From positions 73,063,508 to 73,127,507 of the forward strand of contig OX359246.1 of NCBI GenBank assembly GCA_947179485.1: a DNA stretch of 64,000 bases, written 5' to 3'. Both the position numbers and the translations under genes were made by a program. The notes beneath the pieces were generated by a model. It was not told the origin of the DNA. It made no database searches and saw nothing but the letters and a program-made list of their open reading frames with translations. Positions within the stretch are counted from its first letter, which is position 1. Every line of letters begins with the position of its first letter. Below, in pieces: positions 1 through 13,800 of the stretch. This stretch comes from Allacma fusca. Taxonomy: Eukaryota > Arthropoda > Collembola > Symphypleona > Sminthuridae.

Positions 1-1841
1 ATCGGGTTACAACATCGTTATATCCAGATTCGGATACAGAGCCTCACGTGGCTTCCTCACGTTGTCATCAACATTCAGCGGAGTGTCTTTCCCTGATTCA
101 CGTGAGACACGCCATCCCACTGACTCCGATATCATGCACATAGATTCAAGGGGTCACAAAACCTTCGGCGACCCCTAAGGGGGTCCACACATCCATGTGA
201 AACTCTCCATTCATCCAGTTCTACTTGAATCATTTGCTAGATTTTCTAAAATCCGTTCTTCATTGACCAATTCAATATTTTCGGACCTCGGGGTCAGAAC
301 CTACAAAAAAAAATGGGATTTTTAAAGGATTCCTTTAATAATTTATCTGGTTAGACCAAATTTGTTTCAATGATGCAGCAAGAAGTGCAGAACAGAAATT
401 GAAGTGCAGAAAAATAACTTTTTAAACCTGAAAGCGGGTTTGATTAAAAACTTTGAAACTTTACATCGCTATCTTTTAATTACCCGTATTATATGGGCTG
501 AGGCTAGAGGGGAGTCAAATGCTTGTTGTCACTGGGTCCATAAGCCCACTAATTTATTTGTAACGGAAGTCACCAGATCCCATTCTCAGTATTTCATTCG
601 CAGCTGTTATTTCGGCACTAAATAGGACTAACGAACTTGACTCACTGCTACTGCTTAGGATGCTCCCATGGGATTTCCTGGAATTGTAATCCGATGTGAA
701 AAAAAAGAGCAAGGAACGTGGAGCAGATCCTCAGAACTCTTTTAATTCTTGAAAGCCTAGGGAAAAAAATAAAGGAAAAAATATCGAACAGAAATGAAGA
801 ACCAATGACAGTGAAAAACATGTCCAAGGCTTGACGACTAGGATTTTTCGGTATTATTACAAATAAATGCTTCCGACCTTCTTAAAATTCAGGATAGCTT
901 TGCACCAATGTTAATTACTGCAGCGTTAATACCAAAACTAGAGCTAATAACATTTTTATCTAGTCAGAAGTAAATATATTCAACTTTGCTCCAATCCCTA
1001 GAATTTTCTAACCACTTGATCATCTTCACTGATCATCACAGCAAAGAATTAATTATTACAATCTTCATGAGTACAGTATCACTAGATATACTAAACCCAC
1101 TCTGGAAACTGAAATCCAAACACGAGTCCAAGTCAGATTTAGCAGAACATGTTCCGAGACTCTTGACCTGAAGAAACATCCTCAAACTTTTGTAATCCTG
1201 GCTTTTGGAAGATCGATGTCGAACTCCGAACTTAAACTCACATATAGACTGTGATCTGATAAGCTCCACAAAGTTTGATCTTGCATCTGACAAGGCTCAC
1301 AAAGTTTGATCTTGAATCTGACAAGGTCCATAAAGTTTGCTCTTGAAGAGCTGATTTTATTTGAAGGAATATCAGGAGCCTATTACTGATTGTGAGTTGT
1401 TTCATCTCTGAAATTTAATTCAAATAATTACAACTCCACCTGATAAAATATCAGAAACGACCTGTCTCAAAAATATGGTCAAGTCTGGCTCTCACAAGCT
1501 CTCAATACTGACCAGAAATATTGTTGACATCGGTCACTGTAAATTTGGTCCTCGAAGTGGCACTTGCTAATTGACGAAGATAACTCCGGAGGAAAAGGTC
1601 ACTGGCAGAACGAAGATTTATTTACCTGGAAATAAAAAAATATGTTTATATAAGAATCCAGCTTTGGGAAATGCGGAGCTTGATTTAAGAAATACTGGCT
1701 TTGAAGTTTGACTTAGCTATACTGCACTGTGTATTTTTTTCCGATGCGGTACTAAAATGTGTATTTTTTTCCGATGCGGTACTAAAATGTGTATTTTTTT
1801 CCGATGCGGTACTAAAATATGTATTTGTTTTTGTATCCCAG
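1..1841. other. Non-coding, probably NCKX intron
   Basis: No supported exon is seen on either strand; short open frames here have no recognisable domain. Because the first exon found downstream begins in the middle of the exchanger protein, this stretch is most likely the end of an upstream intron of the same gene. Its 3' end holds a 30-bp minisatellite next to the splice acceptor. The intronic role is an inference. Confidence 0.6.
1729..1830. repeat. 30-bp tandem repeat at a splice acceptor
   Basis: About 3.4 head-to-tail units of 30 bp begin at 1741, 1771 and 1801. Each holds a run of T, then CCGATGCGGT and ACTAAAA. The array stops 11 bp before the exon that starts at 1842. It therefore repeats a T-rich tract and a branch-point-like ACTAAAA several times immediately upstream of the acceptor. 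Confidence 0.9.
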
Positions 1842-4800
1842 GAATTAGCAGCTTTGGACGAGGCTGAGAACGAGGGTCAGGAGCCATTGGATATTTCATG
1901 GCCAAAGGACAATTGGAAGAAGCAGATTTCGTACGTGGTGCTCTTCCCAATCATGATAGTTCTGTACCTCACGCTCCCGGATACCCGCACTCCTCGAGGC
2001 AAGAAATTCTTCATTTGGGGATTCGCCGGCTCCATCCTCTGGATCGCCGTCTTCTCTTACTTTATGGTCTGGTGGGCCGATAGAACTGGAGAGACCTTCG
2101 GCATCGCTCCTGAAGTAAGACACCAATCATTTTATTTTACTTTAAAAATTTCAGCCTTACAATTAGTCTTAGGGAACGACAATGCCCGCTTTTTCATATT
2201 TCCCCCCAAAGTAGGTCATTGGTCAAATGCAGGATTGGAAAAGAGAAGAGGAAATATATTGAGGGTTCTTGTACAGTGATCTATATTTCCGGTTTTGCAA
2301 TACAATTTTATGCTTATCCGGAGCCGTATTGAAATTAGGGGTATCACATGACGCGGAAAATTCAAATTCTATTGGAATCTAGAATCTAGTGAGCATTCAG
2401 GAATTCCCTCTTTGTGTTCCAATTCCCAACTTTCCTCTAATTTAAATTAGTTTCGAGTTAATTTAGAGCACGTCATTTGCATAAGTATTAAATCCATGGT
2501 TTTCAGTGCATAAGGCAGACTCAACTTTTATGGGGCAAGACCTTTTTGCAAGAATTCATTTTCAAAGAGAAGTTTTCCTATGAAATCCGAACCGTTGTGA
2601 GAATCCTGAGAATTTTAGAATTGGAATAATTGAAGTTCTAATTGTACGTGGTCATTACATGGATCACTAGCTTTTAATTAACTTGATATACGTGGCTCTT
2701 TGACTCGATTTGACCCAAGCTTGACCTGAAATTTGATTTAATTAAATTCGGAAATAGTTCCGAGGGGAAAATAAATCTTTCAGGGAATATTGTCGTAGTA
2801 ACACGAATTAAGGGTAAATCCAGGCGAAAGTTTTTTACTTGACCCGGACTTGACCTTACCTGAGTTAAAGGTGACCTGAACTTGACCTTACCTTAAATAA
2901 GTTGACGTGAACTTTGTTTCAGCTAACTCTAAAGTTGACCTGATTTCCTCTAAACGAAAATTGACCTAAAATCTCATTTTTTCTCGACAGGAAACTTGAC
3001 CTAAACTTGAACAAATATTGAAGTAAACTTGAACCTTAAAACATAATTGAACTATCCGAACCTCCCCTTGTTCTTAACTTAGCTTTATTTTCTGACTTAA
3101 CCTTCATTTGACCTTAGGTCGGCCCAAACTTAAAGTTTTTAAGATCAATTTCGAAAATTTATTCATTATTCAAACTTTTTGATACTCATCTCCCCTCCCA
3201 CAAAACAACAAATACGCACTCTCCCCTGAATATAAACTTAACCTGAAAATGATGACAGACTGTTTGAAATCTCCTCTTCTGCTTTGTAAAAAAACCCGAC
3301 AAAGAGAATCGCAAGCTTCAGAAAATATATTGGCATCGTCACCATATTTTTTTTGGCTACTAACCTTATTACGTCAACATTATTTATTTATGTGCTTTGG
3401 ATTCTAATCGTACTCATTTATTTCCTATATTACCCCCATACTGGGCTAGTAAAAAGCTAATGTGGCGGACACTGTCCAAGAGAAAACTGAACTTTTTGAA
3501 ACATGTGTATTTGTAACCTTGACGTTTGAAAAGAAATCCTTGCTCTGATTTATGTACCATGTATTTCTATTTTTGGGGTCTGTTGGCGGAAAGAGCTGTC
3601 ATTTATTTACAGCCAAATCGACATTGTGTCACGCCGTCCCGCTTGCCCAATTTGTTGCGTTATGGAGGAATTGATGGGGAAAATAGGGATTGGACAATTG
3701 ATTCCCTCCATGTCCTCTCCATATGACTTCTCTCTCTCGTCATCATTCCCTAGAAATTTGAGCACACCCTATAATGTGTCTCCACCAATCACATACAGTC
3801 CAACCCGTCTCTGAGGGCTCCCCACCAAAAAGCCACATTTAAAACTCTTGCAGTCAAGTTGGCCATAACTTATCCCATTGACCCAATGCTGGTAAAAATT
3901 ACAGAGAAAAATTAACGTTTTAGAGGCCAGGCTCTATGTAAAAGTGTGTAAATGGGGGCGAACGGAAATAGGGGACTGGAACCTTGCCCTGGTGTAGTGA
4001 GTATGAGGTTTGGGAACTCCGGGGCCAGAGGATAGAACGTGTAATTAATCTGAGACAAGAGTTGTTTGGATATTTGTGGGAATTTGAGGGCAAGACGGAG
4101 TTGGGAATTTCTGGAGAAAGAAGAGACTTGAACGAGACTCTCATAAAAGACAAGTTTTACTTGACCCTAATTCATTTCCTCAGTATAACACACTTTGCTC
4201 AAACCTACTCCTTTTCTCTATCTTCGACTTGGGCTGTGCGTGTGTGGTTTCGTCAAGTCTGTGTAATAACCATTGCATGAGATAGGACCTGCCGGACCGC
4301 CCCTCTCACACCCTCCAGCTCTTTCTTGAAACTGCATCGGAATTGATTTCGCTCGACTTCCCCCTCCAAATGAGTCAGATCTGCAGATGACAGACAGTCT
4401 TGCCTCATTCATAATAATTCTAGCTCGTCTCTTCATTAACAGTGTCAAGTCCTTTTAAGTCATTCTTAAAGAAATATCCAGGTTGCTTCGACGAAGATCC
4501 CTTCTGATCTAGGTTAAACTACTAGGTCAATTTAAGGACGTAATGACCGAACCATACAAATGGTATTTAAATTTAAAACACAATACACTAGTAAATATAA
4601 ATTTCCATTATTGAACCTTAATTTCAAGCATAAAGAATGGTAATAAATTGAAATAATCGTCAGATTTAATTGAAGTTCTCGAGCTGGAACGCAAGTGTCA
4701 CACTTGAAATTCGAACTCCGAAAGAACTGTTTGGCAAATACCAATAGTCATTCCCCATCTCATATTTCCGTTATCTCGGTCTTCGAAGCGGAACCAATAA

Positions 4801-7800
4801 TTAGTTCGAATCTGAAATAAGAATCTCCCCACAGCTGGAAGGATATATGCTCCATATTATCCTCACGTTGAATTTATTTGTATTTCTGAACTTTGTTTGA
4901 GAACTGGAGCAAGAAATAATAAGTAATTGGCTTAATATGTGGTCGTTTGAGAAGATAGACTCGGAAGGGGACATGTCTCGAGGACCCGAATCCTATCAGA
5001 CCTGATTTCCCACAATAAGACGGGATAATCCGACGTGGGTGCTGCCCATAAAGCACGTGTGGAAGGATTTCCTATTCTATTTCCTTCCCTCCCATAACCC
5101 CGTGTAATGGACTGAATTAACAGTAACGCAGGAGGAATGTGTGTCTGTATAGCTCCAGAGCAGTAACTGGAATCAAATCCTTTTAAAAATCAATGACTCA
5201 TGGACGCATTCTTTGAGGGAGGAAATCCTATTTCCATGGAGTTCACTCCCTCATCGAATCTCCGTCATTCAGGCTTTGGTCAGTGACAGTGTGTTGTAAT
5301 AGGCTTAACCCACAAAGATTACGGGGGGAGGCCTGTGAGCCTGACTTAGCTCAGCAGTGCTCACAGTCAGACAGCAGAGCCTTAAACGGGGCTCTGCCCA
5401 AGCCTGTATTTTATTTTCTAACCAGTAGATTATCACGACAAAAATGAATCACATTCTGTACCAATATGTTCCTTTCAATTCATGGATGTCATCAGAAATC
5501 CTCCTATTTCTGACTTCTGACGGAGCAACCAACCCACTATAGGATTGACTCCCATCGTTCCATCAGCTCAACGCACAAGAGTCATACAAAAGAGCCAAAT
5601 GGTTCCAGTCAAGGATATCAGCGTCCTTTGGGACTTACTGCGAAGGACCCCTCCTGCTTAAGTAGCCCAAGCTTGTATAAATAAATCGTGCAGTCTCAAT
5701 TCTGTCTCCAGATATAGTCTTCAGGTTTGACTGGTCTTGACGTCCGTACCATTCACTTACAGCTAACAGTATTACAACACGTCTTGTTCCATATAACAGT
5801 TTATTTTCTAACCACTGGATGATCACGGCAAAAATCAATTACCCTTTGGAAATCTTGGTTCGGAAACTAATTCACGTTGGAAATTCGTACTCCGTTGTTA
5901 TTCAATTCAACTTGCTATTGTTGATTTACGTATTTATTGTAACAACTCGAAGGCTCATACACAAATGGTCTATAATAATTAAAATTTGATTACCACATCA
6001 GATCTCCCAGAGTATTTATTATCGAGGATGCTCAAGGACCTGGAAAATCGTATCCCTTGTAAATATTATCCCTTGTACACATCCATTATACATACATAGT
6101 TTCAAAGTTCTTGTTGGGATTCTAAAAGCAGAAGATTTACTTGACAATTATTACCTATAAAGAATATTTTCCTCAAGATGGAACAACTCCGTGCTTATGA
6201 TGCAAGACTCAAAGGGAATTTGATAGCACGTTGTAGTGTGCATGTGTCTACAGAATGAACTGTATAAAATAATGAGTTGTCTGACAGCCCCGCATTGTTT
6301 TGTGAGTGGGAGCAGCTCAGAAAACCAGGGATTGGTGAGGGGAAATAAATATGGCCCCAGCCCGACTCTGCCCGTGAAAGGCCTGAGAAACGGTAATGAG
6401 TGGGAACAAATGGGAGGCATTGGGTTTTAAGAGGAGATGAAAGGCCAGAGTGGGAATAAAGGCTAACTTTCTCCAGTTTCGGAGAAGAAAGTCATCACAT
6501 TTCCCCCTCTCCTCTCACTTTCCCCTTCACCCAAGAGCAACCACAAAAAATTCCAAGGCAATTCTTATTTAAATCCCGGACGTGGCAACCTCTCGTACCC
6601 CCCCCCCCTTCTCACTCTCTCCCCAATGTAGATACATGTACAAAACAAGCCTAATAGAAAGCAATGGGGAAAACTGTATATTCCTATAAGGACGGGCTCC
6701 CGCCTGTCTCCCCCACGACTGACTTGTTTATGATAGATGAAGCTCCTGGCACTCTGACTTTCCCTATCCTCTCCCGTACCAGACATAAGCTCTTGAATGG
6801 GCTTTCTTGGAGAGAATTTATCTCAAGACTGAAATGACCCATCCAGTCCATCCGAAAATTTATTAGGGAAGTCCGTCCATTCAATCTAATTGAGATGAAA
6901 AGTGGCTCAAATAGCTTTTCCTATTTACTTTAAATGTGGAGAAAGTGGTGACAGTTGCTTTAATAACCGAAAGGAAAAGTAGAGCTTTAGGAACACCCTC
7001 AAATCTACCATAAGTGAAAACATATACGTATGTACATACGTTACAACTCGTAATTATTTGACAAATCCTCTACTGCACAAAATTTTCACATTCTTATTTT
7101 TATACTGGGTTTCCATAAAAACGCTGTTTTTTAAACCACCTTATTTTTAAAAGTTTATCAAAAAATTCTGGAAAATTGTTCTTGAACACAAAAAATTTAA
7201 TTCTTTTTTTTTATATGTAAATTTTCAAGGACGTTTTTTTCTTGTTAATGAGACAAGGGCTGGGGCTCAATGGTTCCAATTCCCTCAGTGAGCATTGGGC
7301 GCTTCATGATAGCACTATATACAGTCTGACATTCAATTTAAATTCTGACCTTGCTCCACACTCCTTTTTATTCTTTCTATTCCAAGCCTTTCTCCCAACT
7401 TTCTCTTTTTATGTGAACTCTCTCTCCCAAGAGTTTTCCCCATCCTCCGAATGTTATAGTATGAACGTGTATAGCGCTAAATTTAAATCAAAATTAGACT
7501 GCCACTGCCAACTGCATCCCATTTTTTGAAGTGTGTATATTTTTAGTAAACATTGAGGTGCCTGTCTTGAGGAGATGCTACAAGACCCTTAACTTTTCAG
7601 CCTATTCAAAGTTCCTTAATTGATTCGTTATATGCAAGAATTTTGCAGAAGGAAAGTTTTTTTTTCTTCTCAAGTGCAGTTGTTTTCTGCTGCAATAAAT
7701 ACAAGATACGCTTCGATGCTATTATTTTTCTTTTCTCTTTTTTTTCGTATGTACATATGTGTGTCGGGAGATTGATTGAAGGAGGGAAGTTTCTTGGCCT

Positions 7801-10800
7801 GGATATTTCATATATAAGGCCAGAGGGTCTGCGAATTGGGCTTAAGTTTAAAGGCGTCAATGGGAAATGGACAAAGTTTGTCCATTAAGAATTTTTTTTT
7901 GTGGCGGAGAGAAAAACTCTAACTTTCCCCAAATTTTTACCAAAGCACAAGGGCTTTCATACTTTTTTTTACTTCACGCTTAATTTACTTCGAAATCTTC
8001 CCAATTTTTCGGTCTTAAACTTTACTCCAGGATTTTGTTAGAGGTGTTTTTTTTTTTTTTTGAAATTCCGGTTGGAATTCATCAAGAAATTTTTGGGATA
8101 CTCGTGGGATTTTGATACATCCGAAAATGTTTGTAAATATTTTTTTTTAAATTGCTCGAAAATTTACATGAATATTTTATAGGGGATCCAATTTAGAATT
8201 CGGGATTTGATAGAGTTTAGTTGAAGGCCTTGGATTTACCAGGCTTATTGTTTTGTATTATTACCTTAAAACGAAGCCTCCACATGTGCGTACGTTGTTG
8301 TAGTTAGCATGTTGTGTTGGGTTACGGATGATTGGCTGGGATTGTATTAAAAGTGAGGGAGGGATCGGATTTGGTTCGTGGCCTGAGACAGATGAAAATT
8401 GGGAAGTGGCATGTGATCAAGATAAATCACTTGTGTTTTTCCTGTAGATTTGGAGCAATTCCAATTTTCCCGCTCATCGGGCCTCACACGAGAAAAAAAA
8501 CAAAACAGTTGGAGGTCGTGGAGGAAAAAATGATTGTGGGGGAGATTCAAAATGGGTGGAGGGGAATTGAGGAAAATGATTTTTTTTGGGGGTTAGTATG
8601 GATTTTTGTTTCTTGTGAGGAGAAGAAGAATTGGGGGAGCATTTACAGTAGAGCGGACGAGGTGAGAGAAAATCAATAGGAAATGCTGCGTTGACGGGAC
8701 GCTTGAATTAAATACGTTTGTGAGGGCTGAGTTCATGTAGGAACGGAGTGAGCTTTTCCAGTTCCACCCGCCAAAATCAATTCATGTGGATGCATGCGGT
8801 TAATGTTGTGAATTGCGAAAGGTTGGCGATGAGTCATGAGTGCAGGAGTCCGTCCACAAGGACATATCTCGGTCAGAGGAAAATTATTTCGAGGCGTACA
8901 TGTGAATTCCGAATACAGAATACGTGCTGTTTTACTGGAGGGCAAAATTCGTTTGAGCTGAAGATTTTTATGGTGATGAAATATGAATTGCGTGGAAATA
9001 TTTAGGATGGAAAGAATTTTATAGGGCGAGAAATTTGGAGATGAGGTCAAGTTCTTGTAAGAGTGTGCTTATAGAGGTCAAGTTCAATTTCAAGTTTGGG
9101 TTTAATTTCTTGGGGTAATATTAGATTGTGGGGGAGGAGAGACAATAGATGAAGTTCAGATTCATGTTTAGAATAGGCCTTTTTTAGGTTCAGGTCAAGT
9201 GGATTTCAAGTTGGGGTCAATGTCGGGGTTAAGTTGTGTTTACATTTAAGTAATTACTGGTTGGGGTCAAGTTTTGTTTACATTTAACTACTAGTTGAGG
9301 TGCAGTTCAAATTGAAGTGCGAGTTGAGGTCGAGCTTTGATTTGAATCAAGTATTAAGTTAGGTCAAGTAGACATTCACATTCATAGCAGGTACTTGGGG
9401 TCAAGTGTTTGTTCAATTCATGTTAAGTGCAAGTTCAGGTTCCGGTGAAGCTTATAGGTGAAATTTCAGATACTTCTTTCAAGTTGAGCTCAAGTGTAAA
9501 TAATTTCAAGCTAAAACCTAAAATTCAAGTTCAAATTTAGTAATAGATTAGGTCAAATTAAATGGATATTAGCTCAAGTTTGACCAGTTTCAAGTGTAAG
9601 TTCAAGTTTGATTAGTCGCAGGTGTAAGTTCAAGTTTGATTAGTCGCAGGTGTAAGTTCAAGTTTGGTTAGTTTTAGGTGTAAGTAACAGTGTGGTTAGT
9701 CTCAGGTTAAGGTTCAGTTTGGTTAGTCTCAGGTCAAGTGTAAGTTCGAGTATGATAAATCTCAGTTCAAGCGTAAGATCAAGTTTGATCAATCTCAGTT
9801 CAAGTGTAAGTTCAAGTTTGATTAGTCGCAGGTGAAGTTTAAGTTCTAGTATGATGAATCTCAGTTCAAGTGTAAGTTCAAGTTGGATAAGTCGCAAGTG
9901 AAGTGTAAGTTCTAGTATGATGAAACTCAGGTCAAGCATAAGTTCAGTTACGGTTCAGGTCAGGTCAAGTTAAAGTTTAAATTACCTAAAGATTTCATCC
10001 GCACCTTCAAAGTAAGGTCAAAGAAATGCATGTAAAAACGAAATTTCGGTGAAGTTCACTGATCACATTTTGAGCCATAAACATGAAAACAAAAGATTTT
10101 ATGAAATCGAAGTTTTTTATGACTTTTTGTGAATGTCATAAAAACTGCAGGCCATTAAAGGTTTGGAAATGAACGGAGAAGTTGAAACGGTTGCAATGTT
10201 AGAAGGGAAATGACCTTTTATAGACGAGATTTGTTGTGTCAAGATTTATATGTTCGTTGCATAATTGCATTGCGTGGCTCTGCAGCTCTGACGTTGAATG
10301 TGTATAATGTACGGGAGGAAGGTTTTGTGGAAGTGTAAAAGTGTGCGGGAGTAAGAATCTCATTTTAGAAATGATTAACGCTAATTTTTGGGATGATGTT
10401 GAAGGAATTGGTGGAGGAAGTAAAGGGTTGAGTGACCGTCTGCTTCCCCTTTTGTCCGATTGATTGGCGGAAAAGTCTGAAAATGATTTGCTATAAGATT
10501 GCAAAATGAAGTGGGGTCATTTGTTGACGACATCCTTTTCCTCCTTCGCTTTTCTCTCTCTCGAAAATTGCTCCTATGATGGAGCAACACGCAATCCAAC
10601 ATTTAGTCCTCCTCACGTCGACTTTCCCTTATGACAGGTCTCAACATGCAAAATATCCATATACCTGGCTCATTACCATATTTCCACCTTCCATCTTCCA
10701 ATGACCTCGCGCTCAGGTCAAGTGGGCATTTTAAAAAACTAACTCCAACTTCAATCCTTGGTTGCAAATACATACTTTTCACATTTTGTATTGCTGAAAG

Positions 10801-13800
10801 TTTGCGCATTCAAAAATGGTTTAATTGTAGCTAAAGGTAGACCAAAACTTGAAATTTCATGTTCACTTGAAAATTCAAGTACACTTAAAAATTCAAATAC
10901 ACTTAAAAATTCAAGTACACTTAAACATTCAAGTACGCTTAAACATTCAAGTACACTTAAACATTCAAGTACACTTAAACATTCAAGTACACTTAAAAAT
11001 TCAAGTACACTTAAAAATTCAAGTACACTTAAACATTCAATTACACTTAAAAATTCAAGTACACTTAAACATTCAAGTACACTTAAAAATTCAAGTACAC
11101 TTAAAAATTCAAGTACTTAAAAATTCAAGTACTTAAAAATTCAAGTACACTTAAAAATTCAAGTACACTTAAAAATTCAAGTACGCTTGAACATTCAAAT
11201 AAGTTCTTTTACGTAAGTTTTATTAGCCTATACCGGACTGAAAAATTCGAGCGCATAATTTCGGGTCGAAATTCCTTCCCCTCTTGATCGAAACTTGAAC
11301 TTAAATCAGTTGACCCAAAATTTACATTCGCCTGACTTAAATTAAAATTAAAATCAATCCGAGTAAAATTTGCCAAATTTTGGTCTAACTTGAACTTTGA
11401 CATTAGCGAGGCAAAATATGGGATGAACCCAATGTGAGACTGTTTGAAACTTGAAAAATTCCATGATCCGAACGAATCACTTATAGCATTAAAAATAAAA
11501 TAAATGATTTTTCCTCCTGAAGCCTGCCGCCATAGAAATGATTTAATTATAGGATGAAAATAAGGGCGGAAGAATAGACGTGGGTGATATTGGTCGTCTC
11601 TCATTTTACACATTTATTCTAACAATAAGAATATTACGAAAGCTCCTCAATTTCTCTCAATTCCCTGGTTGGGCTTCGTTAATACGAGTTACGACATCCT
11701 TTTGCTTAGCTCCGCATTGGTTTATAATGCACATTGTCATTGTGCTGGGAATTTGTGGAAGGAGGGGAAAAAGTGGAATTGGTTTGCATAAGTTGTTGCT
11801 TTGATATTCCTTCTTGGCCTGTTGAATAATTGGTGAGTTGCCTCGTGTACACTAATATTTGAGGTAATGAATGAGGAGCATTGTGGTGATGGGGAAGAAA
11901 GGAGTATTTTTTGGAGCATAAGTAATTTCCCTCCAGCACTTCCAAACTCCTTCCTTTCTCCTTCATTCCTCTCAAAACCCCCTTTAATCCCTCCGTATCA
12001 ACTCCGCATTTGCACTCATGCTGGAGTTAATTCCATTTTTTTTATGTCTCTGCATGTTTCCAAATGGTGACATGCATTTCCGTACAATTTACATACGAAG
12101 TTCATGCCTGTAATTTATATTAAACACGATGTTAATTTTTCAACTTACTCCTATACAACGCTATGTTAATTTTTGGACAAACCTGTATACAACGTAATGT
12201 TAATTTTTGGACAAACCTGTATACAACGCAATGTTAATTTTTGGACAAACCTGTATACAACGCAATGTTAATTTTTGGACAAACCTGTATACAACGTAAT
12301 GTTAATTTTTGGACAAACCCCTATACAACGCAATGTTAATTTTTGGACAAACCTGTATACAACGTAATGTTAATTTTTGGACAAACCTCTATACAAGGCA
12401 ATGCTAATTTGTGGACTAACCTCTATACAACGCAATGATAATTTTTGGATAAGCCCCTATGCAGCACAATACTAAATTTTGGACAGTATTTAACACAGTT
12501 ACTTTTCGGGGAAATTTCATATACACCCAAAGTTCATGTTCGAAAGTGTACTAGGACGTATCATTAGACGTAGACTCATGAGTTCTGTTACAAGCGTAAA
12601 GTGAGGATCCAAGTGTCATGTAAATATTCATGAATGATGATGGAATGCAGTGGCCTGGATTAAATGCGGCCAAATTTTCCTGGACATCCTTCAATATTTG
12701 GCTTTTGTGCAAATATGCAAATTTAAGAGCAACACAACAACCATCCCTTCCACGGGAGAATTAAAGACGGGCGAGGTACATTGAAGGACACCATTTGCCC
12801 ATTATTCCAAAACTCATTCCACATAAAAGCCTTGACGCATTGTTAACCTGTCAATTTTCATACCATCATTTTTCCCATCAACGGATCTTGCGCGCTTTCT
12901 CCTTTTATTCGCAACATTTTTATTATGTAATACTTTATACAATGGCTAAAGTGTTTACGCCATTTTGGATCGATTTCTGGTATTTGGATCCCCTTTGTAT
13001 TTTTTACATTTTCAAATCTTCAGGGAGCCTGAGCATGAACTTGAAATTATTATTTTCATACTTGAGAGCTATAAATATTGCTTTCGTAATATAAGTAATT
13101 ATATGAACATCGGATAATGGAACTTTAACTTATGCTTAAAATTCAATCAGAGTTGACCTCAACTTGAAGACGAAAAGTTTTACGTACGCGTATTGCTAAC
13201 TTGATCTTTTGTCTGACCTGATATTAGCATACACTTGAACTTATACTTGACTAAAATTGAATCTGTATTTGGTCAGAACTTGAAGTTGAATTTGAACCTG
13301 ACTAATAATTTTGTGTTTGAACCTAAACTACGACTTTTACTTGACCTAGACTCAAACTTGAACTTAATTTAAACTCGAACATATTCCTGCAAATTCGAAC
13401 TTCAAATTACCTCGAATTTAAACTTATATTTGATCTAAGATGTCGAACTTGATGTAAACTCGAATGTATACTTGACCTAAACTAGATTTTGAACTTGACC
13501 TGCACTAAAACTTGAACTTGACCTACACTAAAACTTGAACTTGACCTACACTAGAACTCGAACTTGACCTACACTAAAACTTGAACTTGACCTACACTAA
13601 AACTTGAACTTGACCTACACTAAAACTTGAACTTGACCTACACTAAAACTTGAACTTGACCTACACTAAAACTTGAACTTGACCTACACTAAAACTTGAA
13701 CTTGACCTACACTTAAACTTGAACGTTACCTACACTAAAACTAGAACTTGAACTTTACCTACGCTAAAACTAGAACTTGAACTTCACCTACACTAGAATT

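Noticed and set aside
5330-5400. tRNA-like text (TTAGCTCAGCAGTG with GCAGAGCC/GGGCTCTGC)
   Set aside because: No T-arm GGTTCGAATCC and no acceptor-stem pairing could be found; only a short palindrome is present.
9658-9939. Leucine-rich open frame on the minus strand
   Set aside because: It is the complement of a degenerate minisatellite; the translation is periodic and has no start context.
10854-11195. CRISPR-like array or a low-complexity gene
   Set aside because: Repeats follow each other without unique spacers and the open frames result from an 18-bp period. It is a minisatellite in a eukaryotic intron.
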